Shown in pieces: positions 1-29,719 of a DNA stretch of 64,000 bases. The first letter of the stretch is position 1. Each line of letters opens with the position of its first letter. A program made the position numbers and the translations under genes. Where the stretch lies: positions 5,833,967 through 5,897,966 of the forward strand of contig NC_133917.1 of NCBI RefSeq assembly GCF_964199755.1. The letters run 5' to 3'. The notes beneath the pieces are model-generated. The model was not told the DNA's origin. It ran no database searches and saw only the letters and a program-made list of their open reading frames with translations. This DNA comes from Larus michahellis. Lineage: Eukaryota; Chordata; Aves; Charadriiformes; Laridae.

Positions 1-733
1 CCGGAGGGGAGAGGCGAGGGCGGTTCCGCCATTCCCTGCCCCGTACGTTACGGATCAGCCGGGTAAAATCCGGGCAGCCCCAAGCGATGACCCTCGCCAT
101 AAGCACTGGGGGGCTCTGGGGGGACGAGGTCCGGCTCCGGGAGGGGTGAGGAGCCAGGATGGCTCCGGTTTTGGTTCTTTGCGAAGCCGGGGCTGGGGGG
201 GAGTCTGTCCAGCTGCAGGCTCCGAGGAGGAGCCAGAAGGTGCTTCCGAGGCAGGCGGTGCCCGTGTTGGACACCCGGAGGGGTAAGTCCCCTACATCAC
301 GGCACGTAGCCGAGTTCTGTTACTTATGGAAAACGCTCTTGGCAGTTCTCGCACTAGAAATATGGGCCGAGGGGGGGGGTTCGGTTCATGGTGGGGGCAG
401 GGGGGGACGGGCTTCGGAATTCAGCCGGTGGCGAGGGGAGGAAGCAGGGAGGTGACACTTTGCACTTGCAGAGGTTTGCGGCATCACCCGAGGCACACGC
501 ACAAGCACCTTTCATCCCCCCCATCGCCGGGGCACCGGGAGCTCCGGGGCTCACGCAGCATTATCCCCCACCCCCAGCCCTTTTCCCAACGGGAAGAGCG
601 TCCCCGAAGCTTGACGCCGTCAGCCCGAGACGGGGCTGGCAAGCGAAGCCCGTGCCCCCGATTCCCACCCTGCCGGGCCCCCGCTTCGTGGTTGTCCCCG
701 GAGCCGGGGCTGCGGCGTCGGGGCGGCACTGAC
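1..733. other. IKZF4 intron before the final exon (partial)
   Basis: This stretch follows the GT donor of the fourth-finger exon at 733. It is GC-rich and unique. I found no exon with splice borders, no repeat and no RNA gene here; the final IKZF4 exon must lie further left. Confidence 0.6.
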
Positions 734-18241
<17,508 letters not shown>

Positions 18242-18487
18242 CTTTAAGGTACTTCGCTGAAAGAGAAAGCAGAGCTCAGTCAGAGTTAGCCTCCAGAAGC
18301 TGCCGGGACTCTCCTCCTCCCGTCAAACTGCCCAACGGCTTCTCACCCCCGTGTTCCTTTCACGCTGCTTTGCAGCCCTGGGCTTAACACCCTCACCACC
18401 GACTTCACCACCGACCCCCGGGGGCTACGCCACGGTCCCTCCCCACCCCACTCCCGGTGAACGCCAAGGCCAGCAGCCAGCGGGGGG

Positions 18488-19020
18488 GTCACAGAATCCC
18501 AGACTGGCCGGGGTGGGAAGGGCCCTCTGGAGATCATCTCTTCCAACCCCTGGCCAGAGCAGGGTCACACACAGCAGGTGGCACACGGACGCGTCCAGGC
18601 GGGTTTGGGATGTCTCCAGAGACGGAGACTCCACCACCTCTCTGGGCAGCCTCTGCCAGGGCTCTGCCACCCTCAACGTCAAGAACTTCCTCCTCATGTT
18701 GAGGTGGAACTTCCCATGCTCAAGTTTGTGCCCGTTACCTCTTGTCCTGTCCCCGGGCACCACTGAGAAGAGCCTGGCCCCATCCTCCTGACACCCCCCC
18801 TTTCAGTATTTATAAGCGTTGATAAGATCCCCCCTCCGTCGTCTTTTTTCCAGACTGAAGAGACCCAAATCCCTCGGCCTTTCCTCGTCAGAGAGATGTT
18901 CCATCCCCTCAGCATCTCCCTAGCCCCTTGCTGTCCCCTCTCCAGCAGTTCCCCGGCCTTCTTGACCTGGGGAGCCCAGGACCAGACACATGGGTCCCGG
19001 GGGCGCCGCTGCGGACGAGC
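18488..19020 (-). mobile_element. CR1 LINE, about 530-bp 3' portion
   Basis: Read on the plus strand this is the reverse complement of a CR1 3' portion. It has 'cacagaatcccagactgg' at the 3' end, 'agatcatctcttccaacccc', then 'gtttgtgcccgttacctctt', 'gcctggccccatcctcctga', 'aagagacccaaatccctcgg' and 'gggagcccaggaccagacac', all landmarks of avian CR1. No reverse-transcriptase frame survives; it is 5'-truncated as usual. It lies in the IKZF4 5' intron, in the same orientation as the gene. Confidence 0.9.
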
Positions 19021-20580
19021 ACCAGGGAGGGTCTCACCCCCAGCACGCAGACCAGCACTGCAGCACGGGGTGAGCTCCTAAAGCCAAACCTGGGACACTG
19101 GGAGCGGGCGGAGATGGGAGAAGAGGAGATGCCAGCACCCCTGGGACAGGCGAGAGCCGGGAAGTCACCGGGACAGAGGGACAGAGCCGCTGCCACCCCC
19201 TCTGGTGATAGCAATTCGCTTCCCCAGCTCCGGTGAGGGGCCGACGCGGCAGCGGGGAGAGGAAACCGAAGCCCCTGGGCTTCATTTTATCAATGAAAAG
19301 ATCCGGGGTTGGGGACATCGTGCTCTGCCCACGGGCCTCGCAACAGCCCTTCCAACCACCACTCCAAAATAAAAGGGAAATCTGCCTTAGATTTTGCCGC
19401 TCGGCACCCCACGGAGATAATGAACATTTTATACATTCAAATGGCTTTTATTTGTCAATTAGACTGGCTGTTTAAGAAACAAAATGAGCCCAGTTTTAGA
19501 AACAGGAGTTTTGCTGTGTAGAGCCGGCTCTAATTGGCAGTTGATAGGGTCGGAAACGGAGCGTTTGCTGCAGAGAACAATTAAAAAAAAAAAAAAAAAA
19601 ACACAGCGATAATTTGTGGAGATGAATCGTCTCCTCAAAAAGGAAAAAAAAAGAAAAAAAATCAACGTGATTCGCAGAGCGGGAGCACACAGGAGCCGTG
19701 CGTTTCCCGCAGCCGGTGAGGTTTTCCCGGGGACCTCGGTGCTTTTCCCGAGCCGAAAGAAACCGCTCGCTCCCTTTGGACCTTTGAAAAGCAGATTTTT
19801 AACAATAACCGCGTCTTGGGCGAAGCGAGTCGGACAAGCCTTGCTCCTGGCGACGCAGCGCTTGAGATAAGTACGGATGCGGACGAGGCGCATTAGGCCG
19901 GGCTCGTTACCGTCCCCCCCCCAGACCCGACTTTTGGCTTGATGTTAATTAAGAAGAAAAGCAGAGCAACGGCGAGAGCGTTAACTGCAGACCTCACCCG
20001 GGGCGAGGCGGGGGGGGCTATCGATGGTTTTGGGGCAGCTTTGGGCACCGCTTTACACCCAGCCCAGCGACACCCTGCGGCAGGTCCCAGGCGGGGGGGC
20101 TCTGCCGGCCGTCCCCGCATGGGGTGGTCACAGGAGGGACAGGCGAGGACCCCCCTCCATCACCGCTACCCAGGTCCCACAGCCTGGGTGGGGAGGTGGG
20201 AGACGCCGAGGAGATGGAGACCACCTCCGATCCTACTGGCAGTGGGACGGAGGCTCCCAAACCTGCTCCGAATCCACAAAAGCTGCTCCGTATCCCGTGC
20301 TGCCACAGGCACGGGGAGGGGGGGGAGGAATTTAAATCAGTTTGAAGGGCTGCAGAGGAGAAGGAAGCGCGTGGGCCAGCACTGTGACACCCGCGCCGTT
20401 CCCTTCCCTTCCATCCGGATCTCCGGGAGGGATGGGGACAGCCTGGGAGGGACGGGGACATCCCGGGGAGGGACTGGGACGTCCCAGCCTGGGCAGTGAA
20501 GGAAGAGCCGAGCACTTCAGAGCTCCCCTGCCCACCCCGCAGCGGCCGTTAACTCTGGGAGATGACCATAATTTAGGTTG

Positions 20581-20583
<3 letters not shown>

Positions 20584-20615
<32 letters not shown>
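20584..20615. repeat. (TC)n microsatellite
   Basis: Uninterrupted TC dinucleotide run of about 16 units in the IKZF4 5' intron. Confidence 0.95.
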
Positions 20616-20618
<3 letters not shown>

Positions 20619-20765
20619 CGCCGGGTTACACAGGAGCTGGGGTTGCAAAACGCATCCTGCGGCTTGATTTTTGTTGAACCCGTAATTCTGCTTCTCCGTG
20701 TTAACACGCCCCCCGGCTCGCAGACCGGCCCCGCTCTGCACAAAGGGCAGGGCGATGCACTAATT

Positions 20766-20766
20766 C

Positions 20767-20798
<32 letters not shown>
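20766..20798. repeat. (AAAAC)n microsatellite
   Basis: Five or so pentanucleotide AAAAC units, followed by AT-rich sequence. Confidence 0.9.
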
Positions 20799-23700
20799 AT
20801 CAATTTTATTTAGAAAGTCCTTTCTCTCCCGTACCCCGCAAAGCCCTTGAAAATATGAAATTTAATAAATAATTAAAAAAACACCCCAAGCACCAGGCGG
20901 GACCCATGACAGCCCGGGCTCCCGGCTGAGCCCAGGGACCAGCAGGACCCCGGTGTCCCCTCAAAACCCAAGCGAGCGAGGAGCAAATAATTAATTTCCC
21001 TCCAAGTAATCAGCTAATAATCAGCCCAGCAGAACTGAGGAGCCAGTTCTGTAACTCCTACTTCCTACTCCTGCACGCGGTCTCATTAACGTTAACGGGA
21101 CGATGGGCAGTAAAAGAGATGGATTCCTCGCTCCTTTCTATTTTAAAAGGGGACGCAGAGGGGGGAAAAAAAAAAAAAAAAAAAGGCACCGGGAGGGTTC
21201 AGGAGCCCCGAGTGCCAGTGGTTATTTTCCTGAATTTTGGCTGAACGCGAGGCCTTCGCAAGCGGGAATCACAATTTCAAAAATTGCGAATGAAAATAAG
21301 GCAGCACCGAGCTCGCCTGAACCTAGAGCTCCGCAGTAACGACGGCCCATAATTAACCTCCGGCTAGAAAACGGTTCCGTGCGTCGTTTGTTCCCCGAGT
21401 CCTTCTAATTTTGAAAAGCAGCGCACAAAAGGCTGTGCCAGCCGGACTGCCAGAACCTGGGGGGAAAAACACATTCCCGGGAAAAAGGGGCTGCTCCGGT
21501 GTGATGCCGGCCGGCTCCGAGCTGCCCCTCAGCACCGCCAACCGCCGCGGGACATCTCTGCCGGGACAGACAACCCCCCACCGATCCCCACCGGAGCAGA
21601 GCCTGGCGTTTATCCCCTCTCCGGAGGGGAATTCGGGTCAGGCAGCGCGGTGAGGACTCAGAGCCGGGGACAAACCTCCACGCTGGGGAGCAAAGAGAAC
21701 GTCTCCGTCTCCGGCCTTTCCTTCCCAGCTTTCAGGTGTGATCATCGACTTGGGAATCGGGAGGCAGGAACGCACTAAAATTAGAGCAAAGTGCCTTCGG
21801 CGCGGCTCGACGCCCTCCTCCCCGTTGAAATAAGGACTTTTCCCCAAGTGGCAACACTCAAGGGGAAGAAAAAAAAAAAACCAAAACCCCACACACACAC
21901 ACCCCCCACACCCCCCCTGAGTCCTGAGAATTAGCCCAATTTAAAAAAAAAAACAAAACACCTCCATCTCAACATGATGCAATTTGGGAACATCGAGGGG
22001 CTGCTGCAGGCGGCCAGGCCTGGCTGTGTCCCCCCCCGCCGGCACCAGGAGAGGGGCCGAGACTCAGCTTCTTCCTGGGACAGCCAGAAATGTCCTAGAA
22101 ACGGGAAAAATCTCCCCGATCCCCCCCCTCTACTGCAGCCTCCAACGCCGGGCTCCCATCAGCCGGCGTTAACCCCCGGAGCCTTGGGGTCGTTGGGAGG
22201 CTCAACCTCTTTTTTTCCCCTGTTTTCCCCTTATTTCTCTTAATTTCTCCCCAACGCTTCACGCGCTGTGAAACGCTTCCCAACGCTCGGCGCCGGCAGC
22301 CAAACGGCGTCGGCAGGGAAAAGACACCCCCCCCCGCGCCGCCATCCCACCCCACCGAGGTATTTTCCAGGTTCTTTTTCAGACAACAATATCATTCCCC
22401 CCCCCTCCACCTCGAAGGGTAAATCCCCAGCTCCCGCCAGACTCGCGCAGAACCCGGCCAGAACCAGCAAAACCCTTTGGTCTGACCCATTTCTCTGCCC
22501 GCTCCGACAGCGGGGATTGCTTCCCGAAGGGTGCGGACACCCGGATCCCAACCTCCCCCGGCTCCCGCTGCACCCAACGCCCCCCAGACACCCCCCCACC
22601 CCCCACCCCCATCTCTCTCCGTGCCGGGGTTTGGCTCCCGTTCGGTGCCGGGAGCAGCGAGAGGAGAATCGGCACATCTGTGGCGGGGACACGGTGGGGG
22701 CGAACGTCCCCAAACCTCCTCCTCTCGGGGTAAGAATTAGTAAGTGCCGCAAAGGTCCCTGCAGTTTCTCTTTCCCCAACCATCGTTTCCATTAGCTGCC
22801 GGCTTTTTGGTTTTGGGTTTGATTTTTTTTTTTTTTTTTCCCCTCCAACGTGAGGACGTTTTTTCCACCTTTGCCGCAAAATAGAAGCTCGGCGAACAAA
22901 CCGGCTGCGCCAAAACACCGGAGTTTGTGTCACTGGAAACGCCTCAAAGCCCAGGGCAGCGGAAAGGTTTCGGGGAAGAGCCCCCGCCCTGCCAGCGGCC
23001 CCCGTTTAAATGCCGAGGAAAGGGGAAGACGCTCGCCGGGGAGAGACCGGCTCAACGGAGGCAGAAGCGAACGGAGCCGCCTCCCAAAAGCAAAAATTAA
23101 AGTGTTGTGACATGTTTTATCCATTATAAAATAGCTCCCATTGTTTCCATATTTTGAAATAGATTATTAAATAACATGAAGCGTCATTGCTAAAATAAAA
23201 AAATTGCCTCCGCGCGAGGCTGCAGCCGGAGGCCGGCCGCGTGGAGCTCCTCACCGCCGAGCCGGGGAGACCCTCGGCTCCTCGAGATGCCGCGGGGGGA
23301 AGAGAGGGACAGGAACGATCCCAGGGTCCTGCGCAGGGACGGGAAGGAAAGCGTCCCTCGCCCCCGCTGCTGGGCGCTGGCGTTTGTCACGCTGGACGAG
23401 GTGACGCGGATGCTGCAGCCGATGGCACGAGCCCGGCGTCGCAGATGAGTCCCGAAGCACAGGGAGAGGTCTGATACCAGCCCTGCGACACCCCGATTAT
23501 CAAGCGGAACCCCAGATAACCCAGCGTTATCTCCCAGATAACGCCAGCGTTTCAGGTGCCTTAAGCCAAGAGCTGAGCAAACACGGCTGCAGTTTCCGTC
23601 CTTTTTATAAATGAAACGGGGGAAGAGAGAGAGAAAAACCTCCAAGGAGCCAGCCCAGCGACCGACGCAGGTCCGGCAGCGGGCAGGGGAAGCGGGGATC

Positions 23701-25089
23701 CCGGTTTTTACTAATATTCACAGCCCGGAGAAGCTCCTCCCCACTGGAATTGCTCCTAACGCGAACACTACAGGACACGAGCCTTGCCCGCTTATTGATA
23801 TAATTTCGTTTAAAAGCCTGCTGATGGAAAAAGCGCCACAAACCAGGACGGAACGTCAAATTCCTCATCTTAAATGTGCTCCGGAGATTCAGCGACTTCC
23901 ACAAAGTTTGAATTCAAGGCGAACCCGGGGCCGCCTTCCACCGCGCCTTTGTTCAGCGCCTGAACCCGGGTTGTGCCCTCCGGGCATCACCACAATGCGA
24001 ATAAATAATAACCGTGAGCAACGCTGCTGAGCCCACAAAAGACGAAAAGAGGTTCCAGGCAGCGAGGGGAGGAAAGAGAAGTTCCTCCTTTCGGCGCTTA
24101 CTTGGACAGACGGATGGATACGGGCGGAAAGAGACCCCGGCCTGTAGGCAGCCGAGCCGCGCTGCGCTTTCCACGCCGTCGTTTGCAGCCCGACTTCGCT
24201 AACGACGCTCAGGCGCGTTTTAAATGGAACTGATCCACCGAGAGCGGAGAAGAATTAATCCTCTGTTGGATGCTCCTTCCTCGCACCCGTCCTGCGCCAG
24301 CTGCCCTCGGATAACCCCGCTCCGTCCTGGGAGCCCCTAATTCCCCGCGGGAGCAGGAATCGTTGCGGTGCCAACAAGAACCGGCAGCTCCCGGCTCCTC
24401 CGAACACCGGCACCTTCGCCAGGGTGCCCAAAGGTACCCGGGGGCTCAGACCTCACACGGAGCAACACAACCGGAGATCAATTTTACACCCACAGCTTCG
24501 GACCAAGAGCTTCTCCAGAGCTCCCCGTCACCCCCCCCGGTCTCTGGGTCCCCCCAGTCCCCGCGGGGTGCCGGGACAAGGCATCGGCACAAAGCTGCTC
24601 TTTGGGGCTGACGGATGCGTTCTCGCCCTCTGCGGGCGAAACGAGCCGGTCCTTGGCACTGCAGCTTCTCTTCGGGGCAGGAGGGCGATGGAGGGGGGGA
24701 GGGTGTTCAACGGGGAGGGAGCCGGGCAGCAGCCGGGACCCCGGCTCGGGGCTGTGGGGAACTTGCTCCCAGCTCCATCGGAGCCACGCGCTGCCTGTCC
24801 TGGTGCCCCCCCAGCCCGGGGAAGGGCTCCAGAGCGGCCACAGAACGGGTAACGGGGGGCAGAGGGACACAGGGGGACAGGAAAACAGGGAGGGGGGGCG
24901 AACCCCACATCGGAGCATCCCTGTCGCACAGCCAAAGAAGAGGCTCCGGAATTTACAGCCTGGTTGGGAAACCCCCCCCGGCCTGGAGCCAGCGGCTTCG
25001 CCCGGAGCACAGTGCCCCACACAGCCCCGACTGGAGCCGGGGTGGGGGGGGACCAGGAGCTCAGAAGAGGCTCCCCCTGAGACTACAGG

Positions 25090-25860
25090 GCAACATCCTC
25101 TGACACCCCACCCCCCCCCCAAACCTGACCGCAGAGGGGAGCGACCCCGAAGAACAGGGGGACACAGAACAGGGACACAACTCGGGGTGGGGGGCCGCTC
25201 CCCCCGCGCCTGGGGCAGCCACCAACACTGAAATGTCATTTCATCACCCAGCGCCCGCGGAAGGTCGGGGGGGGTGTCGCCACGGCCTCCCCACACACAC
25301 ACGCTTCCAGCCCCCCCGGCTTCTGCAGCGGCCAAGTTTTGGGGCTGCAAGAAGGGACACCCCCCCCCCCCCCGCCCAATCCCAAGCCGGCCCCGGCCCC
25401 CAGCCGGCCTGGGGAAAGGGGGTCGGGAAGGATTGTGGGGCGCAGCCCCCCCCCACCCACCGCCGGGGGGGTCACCCTGAAGCGCCTCCTGCTCCCTATC
25501 CCCCCTCCCCCGAGGCACAGATCCCACTCAAAACCGTGACTCCCCGCCAGACACAAGCCCGCAGGAGACGGACACCCCCAGCCAAGACCTCCCGACCCCC
25601 CTCCAAAAGACCCCCCCTCAAACCACCCCCCCCCCCCCCCCAACGGCGATCCCCCCGCCGGACCCACCCCCCCATCGCCCCCCACCCCAGACAGCCCCCC
25701 TCAGAGCCCCCGCCCCCTGACAGCCCCCCCCCCGCCCCGGTCACACCCCGCTCCCACCACCACCCCCCCCCCCCCCGCCCCCTGACAGCCCGCCCCCCCC
25801 CCGCCGCGGCCCAGCTGCCCCCCACCCCGCTCGGTCCCCCGACACCCCCCCATCTCTTAC
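25090..25860. repeat. C-rich low-complexity block
   Basis: Long runs of C broken by short purine interruptions, directly downstream (minus sense) of the candidate IKZF4 first exon. On the minus strand it is a G-run block able to form G-quadruplexes. Long apparent reading frames here are composition artefacts. Confidence 0.7.
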
Positions 25861-26310
25861 CGGCGGGGCTCGGGAAGGGCCCCCCCGGCCCGGCCCGGCC
25901 GCGGGGCGTGGGGGAGCGGCGGGGGGGTCGGGGGGGGGGCTCAGGGGCTCGGCGGCGGCGGCGGCTCCATCGGCGGCGGCTTCACCTGAGGAGGGCCCGG
26001 GCCCCCCCGCCCGCCCCGAGCCACTTCCGGCCCCCGCGCGCAGCCAGGCCGCGCAGCCGAGCGCCGACGCCCTCGAGCCGCCGGGAGGGGGGCGCCGCGG
26101 CCGCCATGGGCCGGCACGGGGGGGGCTCAGCCGAGCGCCGGCGCATCGAGTGGCCGCCGGCTGCCCAGGGGCGGGCAGCGGAGCGCCGAGCGGGGGAGGG
26201 GAGGGGGAGGGAGCGCCGAGGGCATCGATGGAGACAGGAGGGGGCTTGTGCGGGGGCGGCGATCGATAGCCAGTAATCGATAGCCGATAATCGATAACCG
26301 ATAAGGCCGG
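25861..26310 (-). promoter_or_regulatory. IKZF4: Candidate IKZF4 noncoding first exon and CpG-island promoter
   Basis: On the minus strand a good splice donor (CCG|GTAAGAG) begins at 25860. The coding exon at 18256 has an upstream acceptor and so needs a noncoding partner. The sequence just upstream (25900-26240) is an extreme CpG-rich block with GGC trinucleotide runs, as expected for a 5' UTR/promoter. At 26262-26305 lies a cluster of ATCGATA-type motifs. The exon start is unknown, and no TATA box or initiator was identified with confidence. Assigning it to IKZF4 is inference from position and orientation. Confidence 0.45.
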
Positions 26311-26504
26311 GACGGGCTCACGGACAGCAGCGACCACGCACTGAGAGGTACCGGGCCCCGTGATGGTCGCCCCGGGGGTCCCGGTACCGGGGACGGGCCG
26401 TGTGTGGGGCCGGGGGTCTCCTCGAGGCCGAGCCGGAGGGTCGGGGGGGCTGGGGGGGCCGGAGAGGGGGCATAGGGAGGCTGTAGGGTCGTGGCATGGA
26501 TGCC

Positions 26505-27095
26505 ATAGGGCCAGGGGGGTCCCATAGGGCCAGGGGTTATATAGGGTCAGGGGCTGCCATAAGGTCAGGGGTTATTTAGGGTCCCAGAGTTCCATAGGTC
26601 CAGGGGTTACATAGGGTCAGGGGGTCCCACAGGGTCAAGGGGTCCCGTAGGATCAGGGGGTCCCATAGGATCGGGGGGTTATATAGGGTCCCAGGGTCCC
26701 ATGGGGTCAGGGGTTATTTAGGGTCCCATAGGGTCAGCAGTTATATAGGGTCAGGGTGTCCTACAGGGTCAGGGGGTCCCATAGGATCAGGGGGTTATAT
26801 AGGGTCCCATAGGGTCAAAGGGTCCCATAGGATCAGGGGGTCTCATAGGGTCAAGGGGCTATATAGGGTCCCATAAGGTCTCATAAGGTCCCTGCGCCCC
26901 GTAGGGTCCCATAAGGTCCCAGGGTCCCATAGGGTCAGGGGGTCCCAGGGTCCCATAGGGTCAGGGGTTATATAGGGTCAGGGGGTCCCGTAGGGTCCCT
27001 TAGAGTCACAGAGTTCCATAGGGCCAGGGGGTCCCATAGGGTCAGGAGTTCTATAGGGTCAGGGGTCCCATAGTGTCCCAGGCTCACCTGGGGAC
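26505..27095. repeat. Minisatellite array between IKZF4 and SUOX
   Basis: Degenerate tandem copies built from 'cccatagggtcagggggt' and 'ttatatagggtc' modules, in variable order over about 590 bp. It is noncoding and lies between the SUOX 3' end and the IKZF4 promoter. Confidence 0.85.
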
Positions 27096-27245
27096 AGAGG
27101 TCTGGGGGGGCCGTGGGGGGGGGCCGTGGGGGTCCACTGGGGCCACCCCCCTGTCGTGTGTGTGTGTCCCCCCATCCCCCCCCGCCCCGTCCCGCTGCCC
27201 TGGCGCTGCCCCAGGAAACCACTGAGTCCATAAAACTGCGCAATC

Positions 27246-27251
27246 TTTATG
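27246..27251 (-). terminator. SUOX: Candidate SUOX poly(A) signal (CATAAA variant)
   Basis: The minus strand reads CATAAA about 125 nt past the SUOX stop codon. It is the only near-canonical hexamer I saw before the IKZF4-side array. A variant hexamer makes this tentative. Confidence 0.35.
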
Positions 27252-27374
27252 GAGCCACTTTCACACGTCGGGGGCTGTAAAAAAAAGCTGCGACCTTTGA
27301 GCCGCCGCCGGCGATCGAGCTGGGGAGCGCGGTGCCGCGGTGCCGGTCAGCGGGTGCCGGTGCCGCGGTGCCGG

Positions 27375-29719
27375 TCAGCGGGTGACGGTGACGCGGACGC
27401 GGTGCCAGGCGTTGCTGAGGACCCCGCGCAGGTTCCAGATGGGCGCCACGCTGTCGGGCTGCACGTTGTAACTGCCGTCCACCGCCTTGCAGACGATCTC
27501 CAGCTCGGCCCCCGCCGCCACCGGCGCCTGAAGCTCCCACAGCGCCCAAGCCCAGGCTCGGCCCGGCACCGGCCGCTCGCCCCCCAACCGGGCCACCCGC
27601 CAGGTCCGGCCGCCGTCCAGCGAGACGTCCACCCGCACCACCTCCCGCCCGCCGCCGCTCCAGGCGTAGCCCTTCACCGTCAGCTCCCCCGCCGGCACCG
27701 CCGCGCCGGGCGGCGGGTGGGTGATGGCCGACTGCACCGGCAGCTCCTGGATGGCGGGCGCCGCCGTGAAATCCACCGTGTCCCAGTCCACGCAGGGGGA
27801 GAAGCCCTTGTAGTCGTTCTGTTGCCAGTGGCTGGGGCTCTCGGCCGGGCTGACGGCCACCCGCTGCAGCCACTTGACGCTGCGGGCGCCCACCACGCCG
27901 GGCACCACCACGCGCAGGGGGAAGCCGTGGTCGCGGGGCAGCTCCTGCCCGTTCATCTCATAGGCCAGCAGCACGTCGGCCGCCAGGCTGACGGCGCGGC
28001 TATAAGGGATGGACGCCCCGTAGGGAGCCCCCCCGACGTCGGTGTCCAGCCCCTCGAAGCAGACGTGCCACTCGCCCTCCCGCTCCTCGCCGAAGCCGGC
28101 GTGCAGCAGCACGTCCCGCAGCCGCACGCCCCCCCAGCGCGCCGTGCCGATGGCCCCGATGCCCCACGCCAGCCCCTTGACGGGGCGGACGCGGCTCATC
28201 TCGGTCCGCCGGTTGCCGGCACACTGCAGGGTGGCCGTCACCTCGTGTTTGGGGAAGCGGCTGCGCAGCTCGGCCAGCGACAGCGTCACCCCCCGGCCCC
28301 CCGGCCCCTCCACCCGCAGCCGGTAGGTGCCGGGATCCACCAGCGGCACCGGGAGGTGGTTGCGGGTGAAGAAGAGCTCGTTGGGCGTCAGGAAGCGCTC
28401 GCCCAGCAGCTCGGCCGGCGGCTCGGCGTTGAAGGGCTTCTGGCTGTTGACGCGCAGCCCTGGGTGCCGGGGGGGGTCCCCGGCGAAGGGGTCCTGGGCA
28501 GTGGCGGGGGCCGGCGCCCCCTCCTCGGGGCTCAGCTCCCCCACCTTGTACTCCCGCAGCAGCTCCAGGACGTGGGGCTGGTTGTGGACGGCGTAAAGGG
28601 CCCAAAAGGGCTCCAGGGCCCCCCCGGCTGCCAGCATCAGCTTCTCGGCCCCCCCGGGGTGCAGCTCCACGAAGTCGGTGACGTCGAAGACCTCGGTGCC
28701 GTGGGTGACCCAGACGCGGTCCTGGGGGGAGCGGTGCCGCCCCACCTCCTCCCGCGTGTACCGGGGGTACTGGGGGGGCGAGGGGGCCTGGGCCGCCTGG
28801 GCGACCTGCGGGGGGGGGATGACCCCAGCCCCGTCAGCCGCACCCCAGGGCCCCCGACCCGGGGGTGCCCCCATCACCCCCCGCCAGGACTTCGGACTGT
28901 CCTCCCAAAAGCCTCCCCCCGGTGCGGTGACCCATAGCTGGGGGGGACATGTGGCACCCCCTGCCCCCCTCCCCGGCTGGACCCCACTGGCCCCATCCCA
29001 GATAAGGACCATGGCGGGGGGTGTCCTGGTGCTGCCCCCCCCTCCCCGGGACTCAGCCCCCCCCGGGATCCAGCCCCCCCAGTGCCCCCATCCTAAAGGG
29101 ACCCAGGGGGTACCCACCCCCCGGGAGGGTCCGGGCATCCCGGTGCTGTCCCCCCCCGCCGAGATCCAGCCCCCCCCAGCCCCCGTACAACACCCCTGGG
29201 CCCCCACCGTCCCAGTGCTGCCCCCCCACCCCATGACTCAGCCCCCCGGTGCCCCCGTCCCAAAGGGACCCAGGGGGTGTCCGCCGTCCCCCCAGAGGGT
29301 CCGGGCATCCCGGTGCTGCCCTCCGGGGACTCAGACACCACCACCCCCCGCCCGGTACCGAGCCCCCACCGTCACGGTGCTTTTCCCCCCGCCCCGGTGC
29401 CGCCCCCCCCCCCCGCCCCGCCCCGCCCCGCCCCGCCCCGCCCCGCTCCGCTCACCCGCCGCCGCCGCTCTCCGTAGGCCAGGACGGCCCCGAGGCCCAG
29501 CAACGCCGCCAGCACCGGGGCCGCCCCCGGGCGTCCCCCCGCCGCCGGGCTACTAGGGGGGAACCGGGAGCAGCCCCGACGGGGCAGCGGCAGCGCCGGG
29601 AGCCTGCGGGGAGAGCGGAGCTGGGACCGGGGCGGGGGGGGTGAGGTACCGGGGGTCCCCGGGGAGCCCCGACGGGGCGGCTCCTACCTGCGGCCGGCGA
29701 CGGCTCGGAGCAGCAGCAT
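27375..29719 (-). CDS. SUOX: Sulfite oxidase, mitochondrial
   Basis: Three coding exons: 29719-29688, 29603-29456, 28805-27375. They total 1611 nt and 536 aa, close to human (545). SUOX oxidises sulfite to sulfate in the mitochondrial intermembrane space, passing electrons through its heme to cytochrome c. The N-terminus [11 protein letters not shown] plus a hydrophobic [10 protein letters not shown] segment fits the targeting/membrane-sorting presequence. The cytochrome b5 domain (about 75-152) keeps both heme histidines, in HPGG (about H109) and YAVH (about H134). The molybdopterin domain has TLQCAGNRR with the Mo-ligand cysteine near 255, and the dimerisation domain ends with [13 protein letters not shown]. 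The start is the first ATG, directly followed by the MLLLRAV presequence, and all phases match. No break was seen. Confidence 0.97.

Larger units (their letters stand above)
18257..25000. other. IKZF4 5' intron (noncoding)
   Basis: Lies between the first coding exon and the candidate promoter exon. It holds a CR1 fragment (18488-19020), a (TC)n microsatellite, an (AAAAC)n microsatellite, A runs near 19587 and 21165, and AT-rich islands at 19360-19560 and 23090-23215 that contrast with the GC-rich surroundings and may be regulatory. No coding exon was seen. Confidence 0.55.

Noticed and set aside
25233-26276. 347-codon plus-strand Pro/Arg-rich frame across the IKZF4 promoter
   Set aside because: Product of C runs and CpG-island composition, with no recognisable domain.
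26505-27095. Interstitial telomeric repeat (tagggt-like words)
   Set aside because: Units read cccatagggtcagg and never form consecutive TTAGGG.
27249-28937. 562-codon plus-strand open frame
   Set aside because: Exact antisense of the SUOX large exon; GC-rich coding sequence leaves the opposite strand open.
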